A stretch of 32,230 bases of DNA. Origin: Pseudomonadota bacterium. Its GTDB lineage: Bacteria > Myxococcota > Myxococcia > Myxococcales > Anaeromyxobacteraceae. The notes under the pieces are model-generated. The model made no database searches, was not told where the DNA came from, and saw nothing but the letters and a program-made list of their open reading frames with translations. The first letter of the stretch is position 1. Every line of letters begins with the position of its first letter. This document shows, in pieces, positions 1 to 9,046 of this stretch. The DNA is taken from contig JAEYZK010000314.1 of assembly GCA_023428085.1 (NCBI GenBank), forward strand, positions 1-32,230, given 5' to 3'. Position numbers and translations under genes: made by a program.

Positions 1-1556
1 ATCCGCTCGTCGAGTACTACGTCGTCGAGAACTTCGGCACGTACAACCCGAGCTCCGGCTCCCAGCTCCTGGGCTCGCTCAACAGCGACGGCGGCACCTA
101 CAACCTCTACCGGACGCAGCGCGTCAACCAGCCGTCCATCATCGGCACCGCCACGTTCTACCAGTACTGGGCGGTCCGCACGGTGAAGCGGACCGGCGGG
201 ACCATCACCACCGGCAACTTCTTCGACGCGTGGGGCCGGTCGGGTCTCACCCTCGGCACGCACGACTACATGGTCCTCGCGACCGAGGGCTACCAGAGCA
301 GCGGCAGCTCCGACATCACCGTCAGCGAAGGCTCGACCCCGACCGGCTACGCGCTCACCGTCACGAAGTCCGGGAGCGGCGGCGGCACCGTCACGTCGAA
401 CACGGGTGGCATCAACTGCGGCTCGACGTGCTCCGCCACCTACTCCTCCGGCACGACGGTCACCCTCTCGGCGGCGCCTTCTTCCGGCTCGACGTTCGGC
501 GGCTGGAGCGGCGCCTGCAGCGGCACCGGCTCCTGCATCCTGTCGATGACCGCGGCCCGGTCCGTCACCGCGACGTTCAACGGCAACACCACGCCGCCGC
601 CCACCGGCACCGTCTCGATCAACGCGGGCGGCTCGGCCACGGGCGACTTCCTCGCCGACGGGTACTTCTCCGGCGGGAGCACGTACTCGACCACCAACTC
701 CATCAACACCTCGCTCGTCTCCGGCACGGTGCCGCCGCAGTCCGTGTTCCAGTCGGAGCGCTACGGTGAGTTCACGTACACGATCACGGGCCGCACGGCG
801 GGCAGCGCGCAGACCGTGACGCTGTACTTCGCGGAGAGCTACTGGACGGCCGCGGGGCAGCGGACCTTCAACGTCGCCATCAACGGCCAGAACGTGCTCA
901 GCGCGTTCGACATCTTCGCGGCCGCGGGCGGCGCCAACCGGGCGGTGGCCCGCTCGTTCGAGACCACCGCGAACTCCAGCGGCCAGGTGGTCATCGCCTT
1001 CACGCGCGCCGGCGGCCCGGACAACCCCAAGGTCTCCGGCGTCACGGTGGCGCCCGGCGGCGGCTCCGGTCCGACGACGTACGCCCTGAGCGTCTCGAAG
1101 ACCGGCAGCGGCACGGTGAGCGGCGGCGGCATCTCGTGCGGCTCCACCTGCAGCGCGAGCTACACCAGCGGCACGACGGTCACCCTGACCGCGACCCCGG
1201 ACTCCGGCGCGACGTTCACCGGCTGGGGCGGCGCCTGCACGGGCACCGGCTCCTGCATCGTCTCCATGACGACCGCGCGGACGGTCACCGCCACCTTCTC
1301 CGGCGGCGGCACCGATCCGGGCACCTGCCGGGCGGTCTCGGGCGGCCAGAGCGGCAACTTCAACACCACCGGCGCGATCTGCTTCACGGTGAGCACCAAC
1401 ATCAACGGCTGGGGCTGCGCGAACAACGACGGCCGCACCGTCACCGTGAACGGCACGGCGGTCACCTGCGGGCGGCTCCCGCTGCCCGGCAGCGCGCCGT
1501 ACACGTTCAGCTTCAGCGCCGGCTCGTATCCGTGGGCGGCGTTCTACTGGTGGTAG
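1..1556 (+). CDS. Secreted GH11 xylanase with accessory modules (5' truncated)
   Basis: The frame is open from the window edge (first full codon at base 3), so the N-terminus is missing. It begins in the GH11 catalytic domain: PLVEYYVVENFGTYNP carries the family nucleophile Glu, and ATEGYQSSGSS near base 280-310 carries the acid/base Glu. These enzymes cut internal beta-1,4-xylan bonds outside the cell. After the catalytic domain come a Cys-containing InlB-like bacterial repeat (about 348-578), a malectin-like/CBM57-type beta-sandwich (about 609-1056), a second copy of the repeat (about 1074-1301), and a C-terminal Cys-rich module of about 75 residues ending in PWAAFYWW. That last module looks carbohydrate-binding but I cannot name its family. 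The linkers are rich in Gly, Ser and Thr, as in secreted enzymes. The catalytic assignment is firm; binding roles of the other modules are inferred. Confidence 0.93.
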   Translation, partial: PLVEYYVVENFGTYNPSSGSQLLGSLNSDGGTYNLYRTQRVNQPSIIGTATFYQYWAVRTVKRTGGTITTGNFFDAWGRSGLTLGTHDYMVLATEGYQSSGSSDITVSEGSTPTGYALTVTKSGSGGGTVTSNTGGINCGSTCSATYSSGTTVTLSAAPSSGSTFGGWSGACSGTGSCILSMTAARSVTATFNGNTTPPPTGTVSINAGGSATGDFLADGYFSGGSTYSTTNSINTSLVSGTVPPQSVFQSERYGEFTYTITGRTAGSAQTVTLYFAESYWTAAGQRTFNVAINGQNVLSAFDIFAAAGGANRAVARSFETTANSSGQVVIAFTRAGGPDNPKVSGVTVAPGGGSGPTTYALSVSKTGSGTVSGGGISCGSTCSASYTSGTTVTLTATPDSGATFTGWGGACTGTGSCIVSMTTARTVTATFSGGGTDPGTCRAVSGGQSGNFNTTGAICFTVSTNINGWGCANNDGRTVTVNGTAVTCGRLPLPGSAPYTFSFSAGSYPWAAFYWW

Positions 1557-1583
1557 CCGCGCCGGAAGCCGAGGAGTAGGACC

Positions 1584-1613
1584 GAACGGCGGGCCCTCCC
1601 GGGTCCGCCGTTC
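1584..1613 (+). terminator. Rho-independent-type hairpin after the xylanase gene
   Basis: A 13-bp stem (1584-1596 with 1601-1613, one G-U pair) closes a TCCC loop 27 bases after the xylanase stop codon. It is followed by TTGCG rather than a clean T-run, so release may be inefficient or factor-assisted. It lies between the convergent xylanase and SGNH genes and may serve both. Confidence 0.7.
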
Positions 1614-1738
1614 TTGCGTCCAGATCCCGGCGTGCCGACCGTCCCTCGCGTGCCCCGGCGCAGCGTCCTCCCCCCGTACCGCCCCAAGCTCGCGACGCTC
1701 GTGCCGGCGGCGCCCGACGCTGCCGCGGGGCGCCTGGG

Positions 1739-2764
1739 TCACTCGGCGCGCGCGGCGGTGCAGGGGGAGATGATCCCTCCGGGGGGCCGGCCGAGGCCGA
1801 GCGCCTCGAGGAGGACCGGCGTGAACGCGGCGGCCCCTCGCGCGTCGAGGTGGTACACGTCCTCGAAGAACGCGGTCGTCGAGGGGTACCGGTCCGTGTA
1901 GTCGAGGACCTCGAACCCGCCGGCGCGCGCGCGCGCCGCGAGGCCCGCAGCCACCGCGGGCCAGGGGTGTGCAGGCGCGTGGCGGAGCTGCCACCGCTCC
2001 ACGGCCGCGGTGACCGGCGGGAACACGAGGACGAGGCGGGTCCGGCCCCGGGCCGCCGCGGCGAGCCGGGCGAAGTCCACCGCGGCCGGGGCGTAGTCGC
2101 GTCCCTGCTTGTGCAGGTGTGTGAGCTCGAAGTCCGCGGCGAGGTCACGCGCAGGCGGCACGGCCGCGCCGCCCCCGACCGGAGCGGATCTCGCGGAGGC
2201 GCGCGCCGGCGCGAGGAGCGCGACGACGCCGTTCTGGAGCTCCGCCTGGATCGCGAACCGGCACGCGTACGCGGGCACCGCCGCGGCCAGGGTCTCGGCG
2301 AGGGACCGCCCCTCGAGCGCGCGCTCGTACCGGCGCGACACCACCGCACGATCTCCGTTGGCGTTCACGTCGTCCTTCGTCGCGAAGACCACGATGGCGG
2401 GCGGGGGCGTCGGCGCGACCGCGAGGGCGCGCGCCGCGAGCGTGAGCGAGACCTGGAGCGTGCTGCTGCCGAGGGGGGCCTTCACCCAGCGCGCGCCGAG
2501 GTGCGCGCGCAGCGCCTCCTCGGAGAGCGCGGCGGCCATGGTCGAGTTCCCGAGGAACCAGACGCCGGGCTCGGCGGCGAGCGCTGCGAGGCGCTCCTCG
2601 ACGAGCTCCCGCGGGACGCTCGTCGAGATGCGCCCCGCCCGCTGGGCCCGCCAGGCGACGAGGTTCCCCGCGACGAGGACGAGCAGCGCGAGCAGCGCCG
2701 CCCAGGGCCGGAGCCCGCTCGCACGCAGCGTCTCAGAACTGAAAATAGATGAAGGCGACGTCAT
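1739..2764 (-). CDS. SGNH-fold acyl-transfer partner of an MBOAT protein (AlgJ/AlgX/DltD-like)
   Basis: A 341-residue protein with one N-terminal membrane anchor (about residues 20-38) and a periplasmic SGNH-type domain. The nucleophile block is FLGNSTM, with Ser about residue 74 (GNS in place of GDS). The C-terminal DxxH block is EDVYHLDARG, with Asp about 302 and His about 305, giving a plausible Ser-His-Asp triad. Such proteins work with MBOAT acyltransferases to move acetyl or other acyl groups onto exported polysaccharide. The ATG lies inside the end of the upstream MBOAT gene (32-base overlap) behind a GGGGGAG ribosome binding site, so the two are very likely co-translated. The acceptor polymer is unknown. 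Primary sequence is divergent, so the family call rests on the motifs and the pairing. Confidence 0.75.
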   Translation of the reverse strand: MTSPSSIFSSETLRASGLRPWAALLALLVLVAGNLVAWRAQRAGRISTSVPRELVEERLAALAAEPGVWFLGNSTMAAALSEEALRAHLGARWVKAPLGSSTLQVSLTLAARALAVAPTPPPAIVVFATKDDVNANGDRAVVSRRYERALEGRSLAETLAAAVPAYACRFAIQAELQNGVVALLAPARASARSAPVGGGAAVPPARDLAADFELTHLHKQGRDYAPAAVDFARLAAAARGRTRLVLVFPPVTAAVERWQLRHAPAHPWPAVAAGLAARARAGGFEVLDYTDRYPSTTAFFEDVYHLDARGAAAFTPVLLEALGLGRPPGGIISPCTAARAE

Positions 2765-4163
2765 GGCTCCCCCCGAACAGCATCAGGCCGCCAGCCATCA
2801 GCGCGTACAGGCTCGCCCGGGCGAGCGTGGGCCACCGCAGGAACACCTCGTGATCGCCGCTCCGGCGGATCGGCACGTCGAGCGCGAGCGTCGCGAGCGC
2901 GCCCAGGACGAGCGCGAGGCCGGGCTGCAGCACCTTGCCCGGGTTCGCGAGGTCGAGGAGCGGACCGTCCCACGCGAGGAGGCGCGAGAGGAAGTCGAGG
3001 GCCCTCCCGCCGTCGGGCTCGCGGAACGGGATCCACGTGAGGGACACGAGCAGGAACACCGCCGCGCCCTTCGCGAGCCGGACCAGCGGTGGCGAGTCGG
3101 GCGGGGGAGCGCGCCGGGCGGCGACGTACTTGTGGATCGCGAGGTACAGCCCGTGCAGCGCCCCCCACAGGACGAACCCCCAGGCCGCGCCGTGCCAGAG
3201 CCCGCCGAGCAGCATGGTGAGGAACAGGTTGCGGTAGGTGCGGAGCGTCCCGTGCCGGCTCCCACCGAGCGGCACGTAGAGGTAGTCGCGGAGCCAGGTC
3301 GAGAGCGAGACGTGCCAGCGCCGCCAGAACTCGGTGATGCTCGTCGAGAAGTACGGCTGCTCGAAGTTCCTCATCAGCTCGATGCCCATCAGCTTCGAGG
3401 TCCCGCGCGCGATGTCGCTGTAGCCGGCGAAGTCGCCGTAGATCTGGAGCGAGAAGAGGAGCGTCGCGACGAGGAGACCGCTCGAGGAGTACGCCTCGGG
3501 GTGCGCGAACGCAGCCTGGACGAAGGGCGCGGCGGTGTCGGCGATCACGACCTTGCGGAACAGGCCCAGGAGGATGAGCACGCCGCCCTCGGCGAGGTGG
3601 CGCGCCGTGACGATCCGGCGGGCCGTCAGCTGCGGCAGGAGGTTCTGGGCGCGCTCGATCGGCCCGGCGACGAGCTGGGGGAAGTAGTTCACGTAGAGCG
3701 CGACGTCCACGAAGCTCCGCACCGCCGGGGTGCGGCCGCGGTACACGTCGATCGTGTAGGCCATGCTCTGGAACGTGTAGAAGGAGATGCCGACCGGGAG
3801 GATCACGTGGAGCGTGACCGGATCGGCGGCGAACCCCAGCCGCTCCAGCAGGCGGACGGTGGAGGACGCGAAGAAGTCGAAGTACTTGAAGGCACCGAGG
3901 AAGCCGAGGTTGAGGGTCAGCGAGGCGGCCAGGAGCCACCTCCGCCGGCGGTCCTCCGGGCGGAGCCCGGCGAGACCGAGACCCACCAGGTAGTCACAGA
4001 GAGTGGATGCGCCGATGAGCCCGAGGAAGCGCCAGTCCCACCAGCCGTAGAAGAAGTACCCGGCGGCGAAGAGGAAGCGGTTCTGCCAGCGCTGCGTGAG
4101 CGCGTAGTAGACCGGCAGGACGACCGCCAGGAACACGAAGAACTCGAGGCTGGCAAACGACAC
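2733..4163 (-). CDS. MBOAT-family O-acyltransferase (AlgI-like)
   Basis: A 476-residue polytopic membrane protein of the MBOAT family, which passes acyl groups across the inner membrane for O-acylation of exported polysaccharide. Family hallmarks include the FWRRWHVSLSTWLRDYLYVP block (about residues 278-297) and the invariant His in GGLWHGAAWGF (about 323). VAGPIERAQNLLPQL and YGDFAGYSDIARG also match AlgI-type proteins. Length is normal for AlgI. The start is a GTG with GGAG about 7 bases upstream. It overlaps the SGNH gene downstream by 32 bases. No alginate or other polymer biosynthesis genes are present here, so the substrate cannot be named. The 221 bases upstream hold no other gene. 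Confidence 0.93.
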   Translation of the reverse strand: MSFASLEFFVFLAVVLPVYYALTQRWQNRFLFAAGYFFYGWWDWRFLGLIGASTLCDYLVGLGLAGLRPEDRRRRWLLAASLTLNLGFLGAFKYFDFFASSTVRLLERLGFAADPVTLHVILPVGISFYTFQSMAYTIDVYRGRTPAVRSFVDVALYVNYFPQLVAGPIERAQNLLPQLTARRIVTARHLAEGGVLILLGLFRKVVIADTAAPFVQAAFAHPEAYSSSGLLVATLLFSLQIYGDFAGYSDIARGTSKLMGIELMRNFEQPYFSTSITEFWRRWHVSLSTWLRDYLYVPLGGSRHGTLRTYRNLFLTMLLGGLWHGAAWGFVLWGALHGLYLAIHKYVAARRAPPPDSPPLVRLAKGAAVFLLVSLTWIPFREPDGGRALDFLSRLLAWDGPLLDLANPGKVLQPGLALVLGALATLALDVPIRRSGDHEVFLRWPTLARASLYALMAGGLMLFGGSHDVAFIYFQF

Positions 4164-4384
4164 GTGGCGGTCTCCGACGTCGCGCGGTCACGCGCGCCCT
4201 CCGCGCGTGCTCCCCGAACGGCGTGGTGATTGGAGCGACGCTGCTCTTGCGAGGACCTCTCAGCAAGACCCTGGTTTCATTCGCTCGAACTCGGGACCTG
4301 CGGCGGGCGTCGCGAGACTCCAGCGCGGGCCGGACTGGCGCGCGCACTCCTGGGGAGGCGGCGAGCGGTGGCGATCTCCCGGCC

Positions 4385-7300
4385 CTACGACCCCGCCGAC
4401 CGCGCCGCCTCCTCCGGCGCGCCCGCCTCCGCCGCGCCCTCGAGCGCCGCCGGGCGCCCGCGGACGCTCGCGAACAGCACCGGCAGGACGAGCAGCGTCA
4501 GGAGCGTCGAGGAGACCACGCCGCCGATGACGACCGTCGCGAGCGGCCGCTGCACCTCGGCGCCGACGCCGGTGTTGACGGCCATGGGCACGAAGCCCAG
4601 GGCGGCGACCGAGGCGGTCATGAGGACCGGCCGGAGCCGGGAGACGGCGGCCTCCCGGATCGCCTCCCCGAGCGGCGTCCCGCGGGCGAGGAGCTGACGG
4701 ACGCGCGAGACGAGGACCATGTCGCCCAGCACCGAGACGCCCGAGAGCGCGATGAAGCCCACGGCCGCGGAGATGGAGAACGGGAGCCCGCGCGCGAGCA
4801 GCGCCAGCACGCCGCCCACCATCGCGAACGGGACGCCGAGGAAGATCCGGACGGCGTCGAGGACGCGCCGGTAGGTCAGGTACAGGAGCGCGAAGACGAG
4901 CGCGAGCGCGAGCGGCACGACGAGGAGCAGGCGGCTCCGCGCGCGCTCCAGGTTCTCGAACTGCCCGCCGTACCGGACGAAGGACCCCTCCGGCAGCGCG
5001 ACCTCCGCGTCGATCCGGCGCCGGACCTCGCCCACGAACCCGCCCAGATCCCGCCCGCGCACGTTGGCCTGGACCACGATCCGGCGCTTCCCCCACTCGC
5101 GGTGGATCGTGGACGGCCCGGTGACCTCGCGGATCTTCGTGACGCGCCCGAGCGGCACGCGATCACCGCCGGGGGTCCGCACCGGGATGCGCGCGAGCCG
5201 GGCGGGATCGGCGCGGTACTCGTCGCGCAGCCGGACGGCGAGGTCGAACCGCCGGTCGCCCTCCCGGATCCGGCCCGTCACGCGGGTCCCGACGGCCTCC
5301 ACGACGTCCAGCACCTCGCGCGCGGGGATCCCGTACCGCCCGATGGCGCCGCGGTCGACGGCGATCTGGAGCACGGGCTGCCCCGTGATCTGCTCCACGG
5401 TGACGTCGGCGGCGCCCGGGACCTGGCGCACCAGCCCCTCGATCTCGCGCGCCGTGGCCTTCAGCACGTCGAGGTCGTCTCCGAAGATCTTGATCCCGAC
5501 GTCGCTCCGGACGCCGGCGATGAGCTCGTTCACGCGCATCTCGATCGGTTGCAGGAACGACATCCGCATCCCGGGCAGGTCCGCGAGCTCGGCCTTCATC
5601 TCCGCCGCCAGCTCGTCCTGCGTCGCCGCGCGGGTCCAGCGCTCGCGCGGGTGGAGCGCCACGAACACGTCGGTGAGCTCGAGGCCCATCGGATCGGTCG
5701 CCACCTCGGCGGTGCCGGTGCGCGACCAGACCCGCTTCACCTCGTGCGGGAACCTCGCGAGGAGCACGTCCTCGATCCGGTCCCCGTAGCGGAGCGACTC
5801 GGAGAGCGAGACCTCCGCGAGCCGGACCGTGTTGATGACGATCGTCCCCTCGTTCAGGCGCGGCACGAACTCGCTCCCGAGCCGCGTCGCCAGCGCCGCC
5901 GCAGCGAGGAGCACCCCCGCGGCGCCCGCGAGCACCGCCCGGCGATGCGCGAGCGCCCACTCGAGCACCGCGCGGTAGCGTGCCTGGAGCCACCGGACGA
6001 GGCGCGGCTCCGGGCGCGCGCGGTGCGCCCGGCGCCCGCCCAGCGCGAACGACGCGAGCACGGGCATCACCGTCATCGAGACGAGGGCCGAGCCGGCGAG
6101 CGCGAACACGACCGTGAGCGCCATCGGCCGGAACAGCTTCCCCTCGACCCCCTCGAGCGCGAGGATCGGGAGGTAGACGATCATGATGACGAGCTCGCCG
6201 AACAGCGTGGGCTTGCGCACCTCCACGGCGGCGTCGCGGACGACCTCGAGCGCAGGGCGGGTACCCGCCGCCTCCGCGAGGCGCCGCTCGGCGTTCTCGA
6301 CGAGGATCACCGAGCTGTCGACGACGAGGCCGAAGTCGATCGCCCCGAGGGACATCAGCGTCCCGGCGATCCCGAACCGCGTCATCGCGTCGAACGCGAA
6401 CATCATCGAGAGCGGGATGGCCGCGGCGACGATGAGGCCGGCGCGCAGGCTCCCGAGGAAGGCGAAGAGGATCGCCACCACGAGGAGCGCGCCCTCGAGC
6501 AGGTTGGTCTTCACGGTGCGCAGGACGAGGTCGACGAGCTCGGTCCGCTCGTACACGGCCTCGACGCGGACGTCCTCCGGCAGTCGCCCCTTCACCTCCT
6601 CGAGGCGCTTCGCGAGGGCGGCGGTCACCGTGTGGCCGTTCTCGCCCACGAGCATGAAGCCGAGGCCGAGGATCGCCTCCCCCTCCCCGTCGGCCGTGGT
6701 GGCGCCGCGGCGGAGCTCGTGCCCCACCTCGACCTGCGCGAGATCGCGCACGCGCACCGGCACGCCGCGGCGCGCCGCGACCACGACGTCCTCGATCTCG
6801 CGCCCGCCGCCGAGGGCGCCGACGCCGAGGACGAGGGTGGCCCGGCCGCCGTCCTCGATCGCGCCGCCGCCCACGTTGGCGTTGTTGGCCTCGAGCGCCC
6901 GGTACACGTCCCCGAGCGCCAGATCGAACTGCCGGAGGCGCGCGGGATCCACCACCACGTGCCACTGCTTCTCCTTCCCGCCCCACGCGTTGATCTCGGC
7001 GACGCCGGGCACGCTCCGGAGCTGGGGCGCGATCTCCCAGTCGTGCAGCGTCCGCAGCTCCTCCAGGCTCCGGCGGTCGCTCTTCACGAGGTAGTGGAAG
7101 ACCTCGCCGAGGCCGGTCGCCACCGGTCCCATCGTCGGCCGCGCGCCCCCCGGCGGCGCCTCGACCCGCGCGATCCGCTCGCCCACCTGCTGCCGGGCGA
7201 ACCACAGGTCGGCCCCGTCCGCGAACCGGAGCGTCACCTGGGAGAGCCCGAACTTCGAGATGGACCGGAGCTCCTCGAGGCCGGGGAGGCCCGCGAGCGC

Positions 7301-7513
7301 CTGCTCGATCGGGATCGTGAGCTGCTGCTCCACCTCCTCCGGCGTGAGCGCCGGCGCGACCGCGTTCACCTGCACCTGCGTCGGCGTGGTGTCGGGGAAC
7401 GCGTCGATGGGGAGGTCGCGGAAGGCGAGCACCCCCGCCGCGACGACCGCGCCGGTCGCCGCGAGCACGAACCAGCGGTGCCGGAGCGACAGGTCGATGG
7501 TGCGGGTGAGCAT
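4385..7513 (-). CDS. czcA: CzcA-type heavy-metal efflux RND pump
   Basis: A 1042-residue inner-membrane RND transporter, the expected length for the heavy-metal-efflux (HME) group. It exports divalent metal using the proton gradient, with a fusion protein and an outer-membrane channel. The N-terminus is a typical TM1 (LSLRHRWFVLAATGAVV), and PIDAFPDTTPTQVQVN follows as in CzcA/CusA. TM4 carries DFGLVVDSSVILVEN (about residues 394-408) with the two Asp and one Glu of the Czc/Cnr proton-relay pattern, not the Ala-rich CusA form, so Zn/Co/Cd/Ni is likelier than Cu/Ag. That specificity is inferred. Its ATG directly abuts the TAG of the fusion-protein gene (TAGATG), implying coupled translation. 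No outer-membrane factor gene is in this operon. Confidence 0.92.
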   Translation of the reverse strand: MLTRTIDLSLRHRWFVLAATGAVVAAGVLAFRDLPIDAFPDTTPTQVQVNAVAPALTPEEVEQQLTIPIEQALAGLPGLEELRSISKFGLSQVTLRFADGADLWFARQQVGERIARVEAPPGGARPTMGPVATGLGEVFHYLVKSDRRSLEELRTLHDWEIAPQLRSVPGVAEINAWGGKEKQWHVVVDPARLRQFDLALGDVYRALEANNANVGGGAIEDGGRATLVLGVGALGGGREIEDVVVAARRGVPVRVRDLAQVEVGHELRRGATTADGEGEAILGLGFMLVGENGHTVTAALAKRLEEVKGRLPEDVRVEAVYERTELVDLVLRTVKTNLLEGALLVVAILFAFLGSLRAGLIVAAAIPLSMMFAFDAMTRFGIAGTLMSLGAIDFGLVVDSSVILVENAERRLAEAAGTRPALEVVRDAAVEVRKPTLFGELVIMIVYLPILALEGVEGKLFRPMALTVVFALAGSALVSMTVMPVLASFALGGRRAHRARPEPRLVRWLQARYRAVLEWALAHRRAVLAGAAGVLLAAAALATRLGSEFVPRLNEGTIVINTVRLAEVSLSESLRYGDRIEDVLLARFPHEVKRVWSRTGTAEVATDPMGLELTDVFVALHPRERWTRAATQDELAAEMKAELADLPGMRMSFLQPIEMRVNELIAGVRSDVGIKIFGDDLDVLKATAREIEGLVRQVPGAADVTVEQITGQPVLQIAVDRGAIGRYGIPAREVLDVVEAVGTRVTGRIREGDRRFDLAVRLRDEYRADPARLARIPVRTPGGDRVPLGRVTKIREVTGPSTIHREWGKRRIVVQANVRGRDLGGFVGEVRRRIDAEVALPEGSFVRYGGQFENLERARSRLLLVVPLALALVFALLYLTYRRVLDAVRIFLGVPFAMVGGVLALLARGLPFSISAAVGFIALSGVSVLGDMVLVSRVRQLLARGTPLGEAIREAAVSRLRPVLMTASVAALGFVPMAVNTGVGAEVQRPLATVVIGGVVSSTLLTLLVLPVLFASVRGRPAALEGAAEAGAPEEAARSAGS

Positions 7514-9046
7514 CTACTTCTCCCCCAGCTCGCAGCACCCCGCGCCGATCGACTCCTTCATGACCTCCGTCTTGAGCAGGAACGCGCCGGTGGTGACCAC
7601 CTCCGCGCCCTCCTCGAGCCCGGCCGCGATCTCGACGAGCGCGCCGTGCACCGCGCCCGGCTTCACCGCCACCGGCTCGTAGAGCTGCTCGCTGCGCTTC
7701 ACGAAGACGAGGCTGCCCTCGGCGACCCGCTGCACCGCCTCGCGCGGCACCAGCAGCGCGGCCTTCTCCGCGGTGACGTGGATCGTCGCGCGGACGAACG
7801 TCCCGGCCTTGAGCGTCCGGTCGCGGTTCGGCAGCTCCACCCGCACCCGCACGGTCCGCGAGGACGGATCGACCGACGCCGCGACGCGCTGGATCTTCGC
7901 CCGGCGCGGCGCCGCGCCGCCGCCCTCGACGGTGAGCTCGACCGGCATCCCCGGCCGGACGAGGCCCGCGTCGGCCTCGGGCACCTCGAGCTGCGCCCAC
8001 ATCGTCGCGAGGTCCGCCACCTGCACGAGGACCTGTCCCGCCTCGACCGTCCTGCCTGCGACGGCGTCCCGGAGCACGACGGTCCCCGCGAACGGCGCGC
8101 GCAGGACGTACCGCCCTCCCCGCCCGTCCGGCGAGGCGCCGGCGGCGCCGAGCGCCGCGCCCGCCGCGTCCAGCTCCGCCTGCGCCTCCGCGAGCGCCCG
8201 GCGCGCCTCCTCCAGGGCCTTCCGAGGGCTCGCGCCGCTCTCGACGAGCTGCTCCTCGCGCGCCGCCCCCGCGCGCGCCGTCGCGAGCGCCGCCCGCGCC
8301 GCCGCCAGGCGCGCCTGATCCTGGCCGACCGACGCGGACGTGAGCGCGACGAGCGGCTGGCCCCCCTTCACGTCGTCGCCCACGTCCACCTGCACCCCCT
8401 CGACGACGGCGTCGCCGCGCGCGGAGAGCTGCGCGAGCCGGTTCTGGTCGAACTCGAGCTGCCCGACCACCTCCAGCACCTGCGCCACCGGCCTCCGCTC
8501 CGCCCGGCGCGTCTCGAGGCCCGCGTCCCGCGCCGTGTCGGCGGACGCGAGCCGGACCTTCAGCCCCGGCGTGGGGAACGGCGGGGCCGCCCGCCCCGCC
8601 GGGATCCGGTCCGGGTGGCAGAGCGGGCAGACCGACTCGGGGAACCCGTGCTCGCGGCAGTAGTCCCCCGCGGCGACGAACTTCGCGACGAGGCGCGGGT
8701 TGCACTTCGTGCACCGCGACTCGGGCACGCCGTGCTCCGCGCACCAGTCCTCCGGCGCGGCCGCCGCGGTGAACGTCCGGTCGGGGTGGCACTTCACGCA
8801 CAGCGACTCCGGGACGCCGTGCTCCTCGCACCAGTCGCCCTGGGCCTGGAAGACGGGGACGAGGTCCGGGTTGCACTGCGTGCACAGGTCCGCCGGGACG
8901 CCGTGCGCGCAGAGCTTCACGGGGGCCGGCGCGTCGGCCGCGGGCGAGGCGCCGACCGTCGCTGCCTCCGGCGGCGCGGGGACGGCCGCGGTCTTCGCGC
9001 AGGCGAGGACGACCCCGGCCAGGAGCGCCAGCGCGCCGCGGATCAC
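7514..9046 (-). CDS. RND membrane-fusion lipoprotein with four N-terminal Cys/His repeats (CzcB-like)
   Basis: A 510-residue periplasmic adaptor. I take the GTG at 9046 as start because it overlaps the upstream stop (GTGA) and begins a lipoprotein-type signal with candidate Cys16 (GVVLAC). Residues 46-147 hold four repeats of about 28 residues with twelve Cys (46, 55, 58, 73, 83, 86, 102, 112, 115, 130, 140, 143) and recurring HG-x-P-ES. Repeats two and four end in CxxCHP, one and three in CxxCNP. From about residue 160 on it is a normal adaptor: a barrel-sandwich half (LSARGDAVVEGVQVDVGDDV), an Ala-rich coiled-coil hairpin, the second half (YVLRAPFAGTVV), beta-barrel and membrane-proximal domains. 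The C-terminus ends with a Cys pair (GAGCCELGEK). The repeat domain probably binds metal or exchanges thiols; this is inferred, and I do not recognise it as a known family. Confidence 0.88.
   Translation of the reverse strand: MIRGALALLAGVVLACAKTAAVPAPPEAATVGASPAADAPAPVKLCAHGVPADLCTQCNPDLVPVFQAQGDWCEEHGVPESLCVKCHPDRTFTAAAAPEDWCAEHGVPESRCTKCNPRLVAKFVAAGDYCREHGFPESVCPLCHPDRIPAGRAAPPFPTPGLKVRLASADTARDAGLETRRAERRPVAQVLEVVGQLEFDQNRLAQLSARGDAVVEGVQVDVGDDVKGGQPLVALTSASVGQDQARLAAARAALATARAGAAREEQLVESGASPRKALEEARRALAEAQAELDAAGAALGAAGASPDGRGGRYVLRAPFAGTVVLRDAVAGRTVEAGQVLVQVADLATMWAQLEVPEADAGLVRPGMPVELTVEGGGAAPRRAKIQRVAASVDPSSRTVRVRVELPNRDRTLKAGTFVRATIHVTAEKAALLVPREAVQRVAEGSLVFVKRSEQLYEPVAVKPGAVHGALVEIAAGLEEGAEVVTTGAFLLKTEVMKESIGAGCCELGEK

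Noticed and set aside
4246..4267. Hairpin (CTTGC/GCAAG arms) as terminator of the CzcA gene
   Set aside because: Short 5-bp outer stem with a bulge, about 120 bases after the stop codon, and no T-run.
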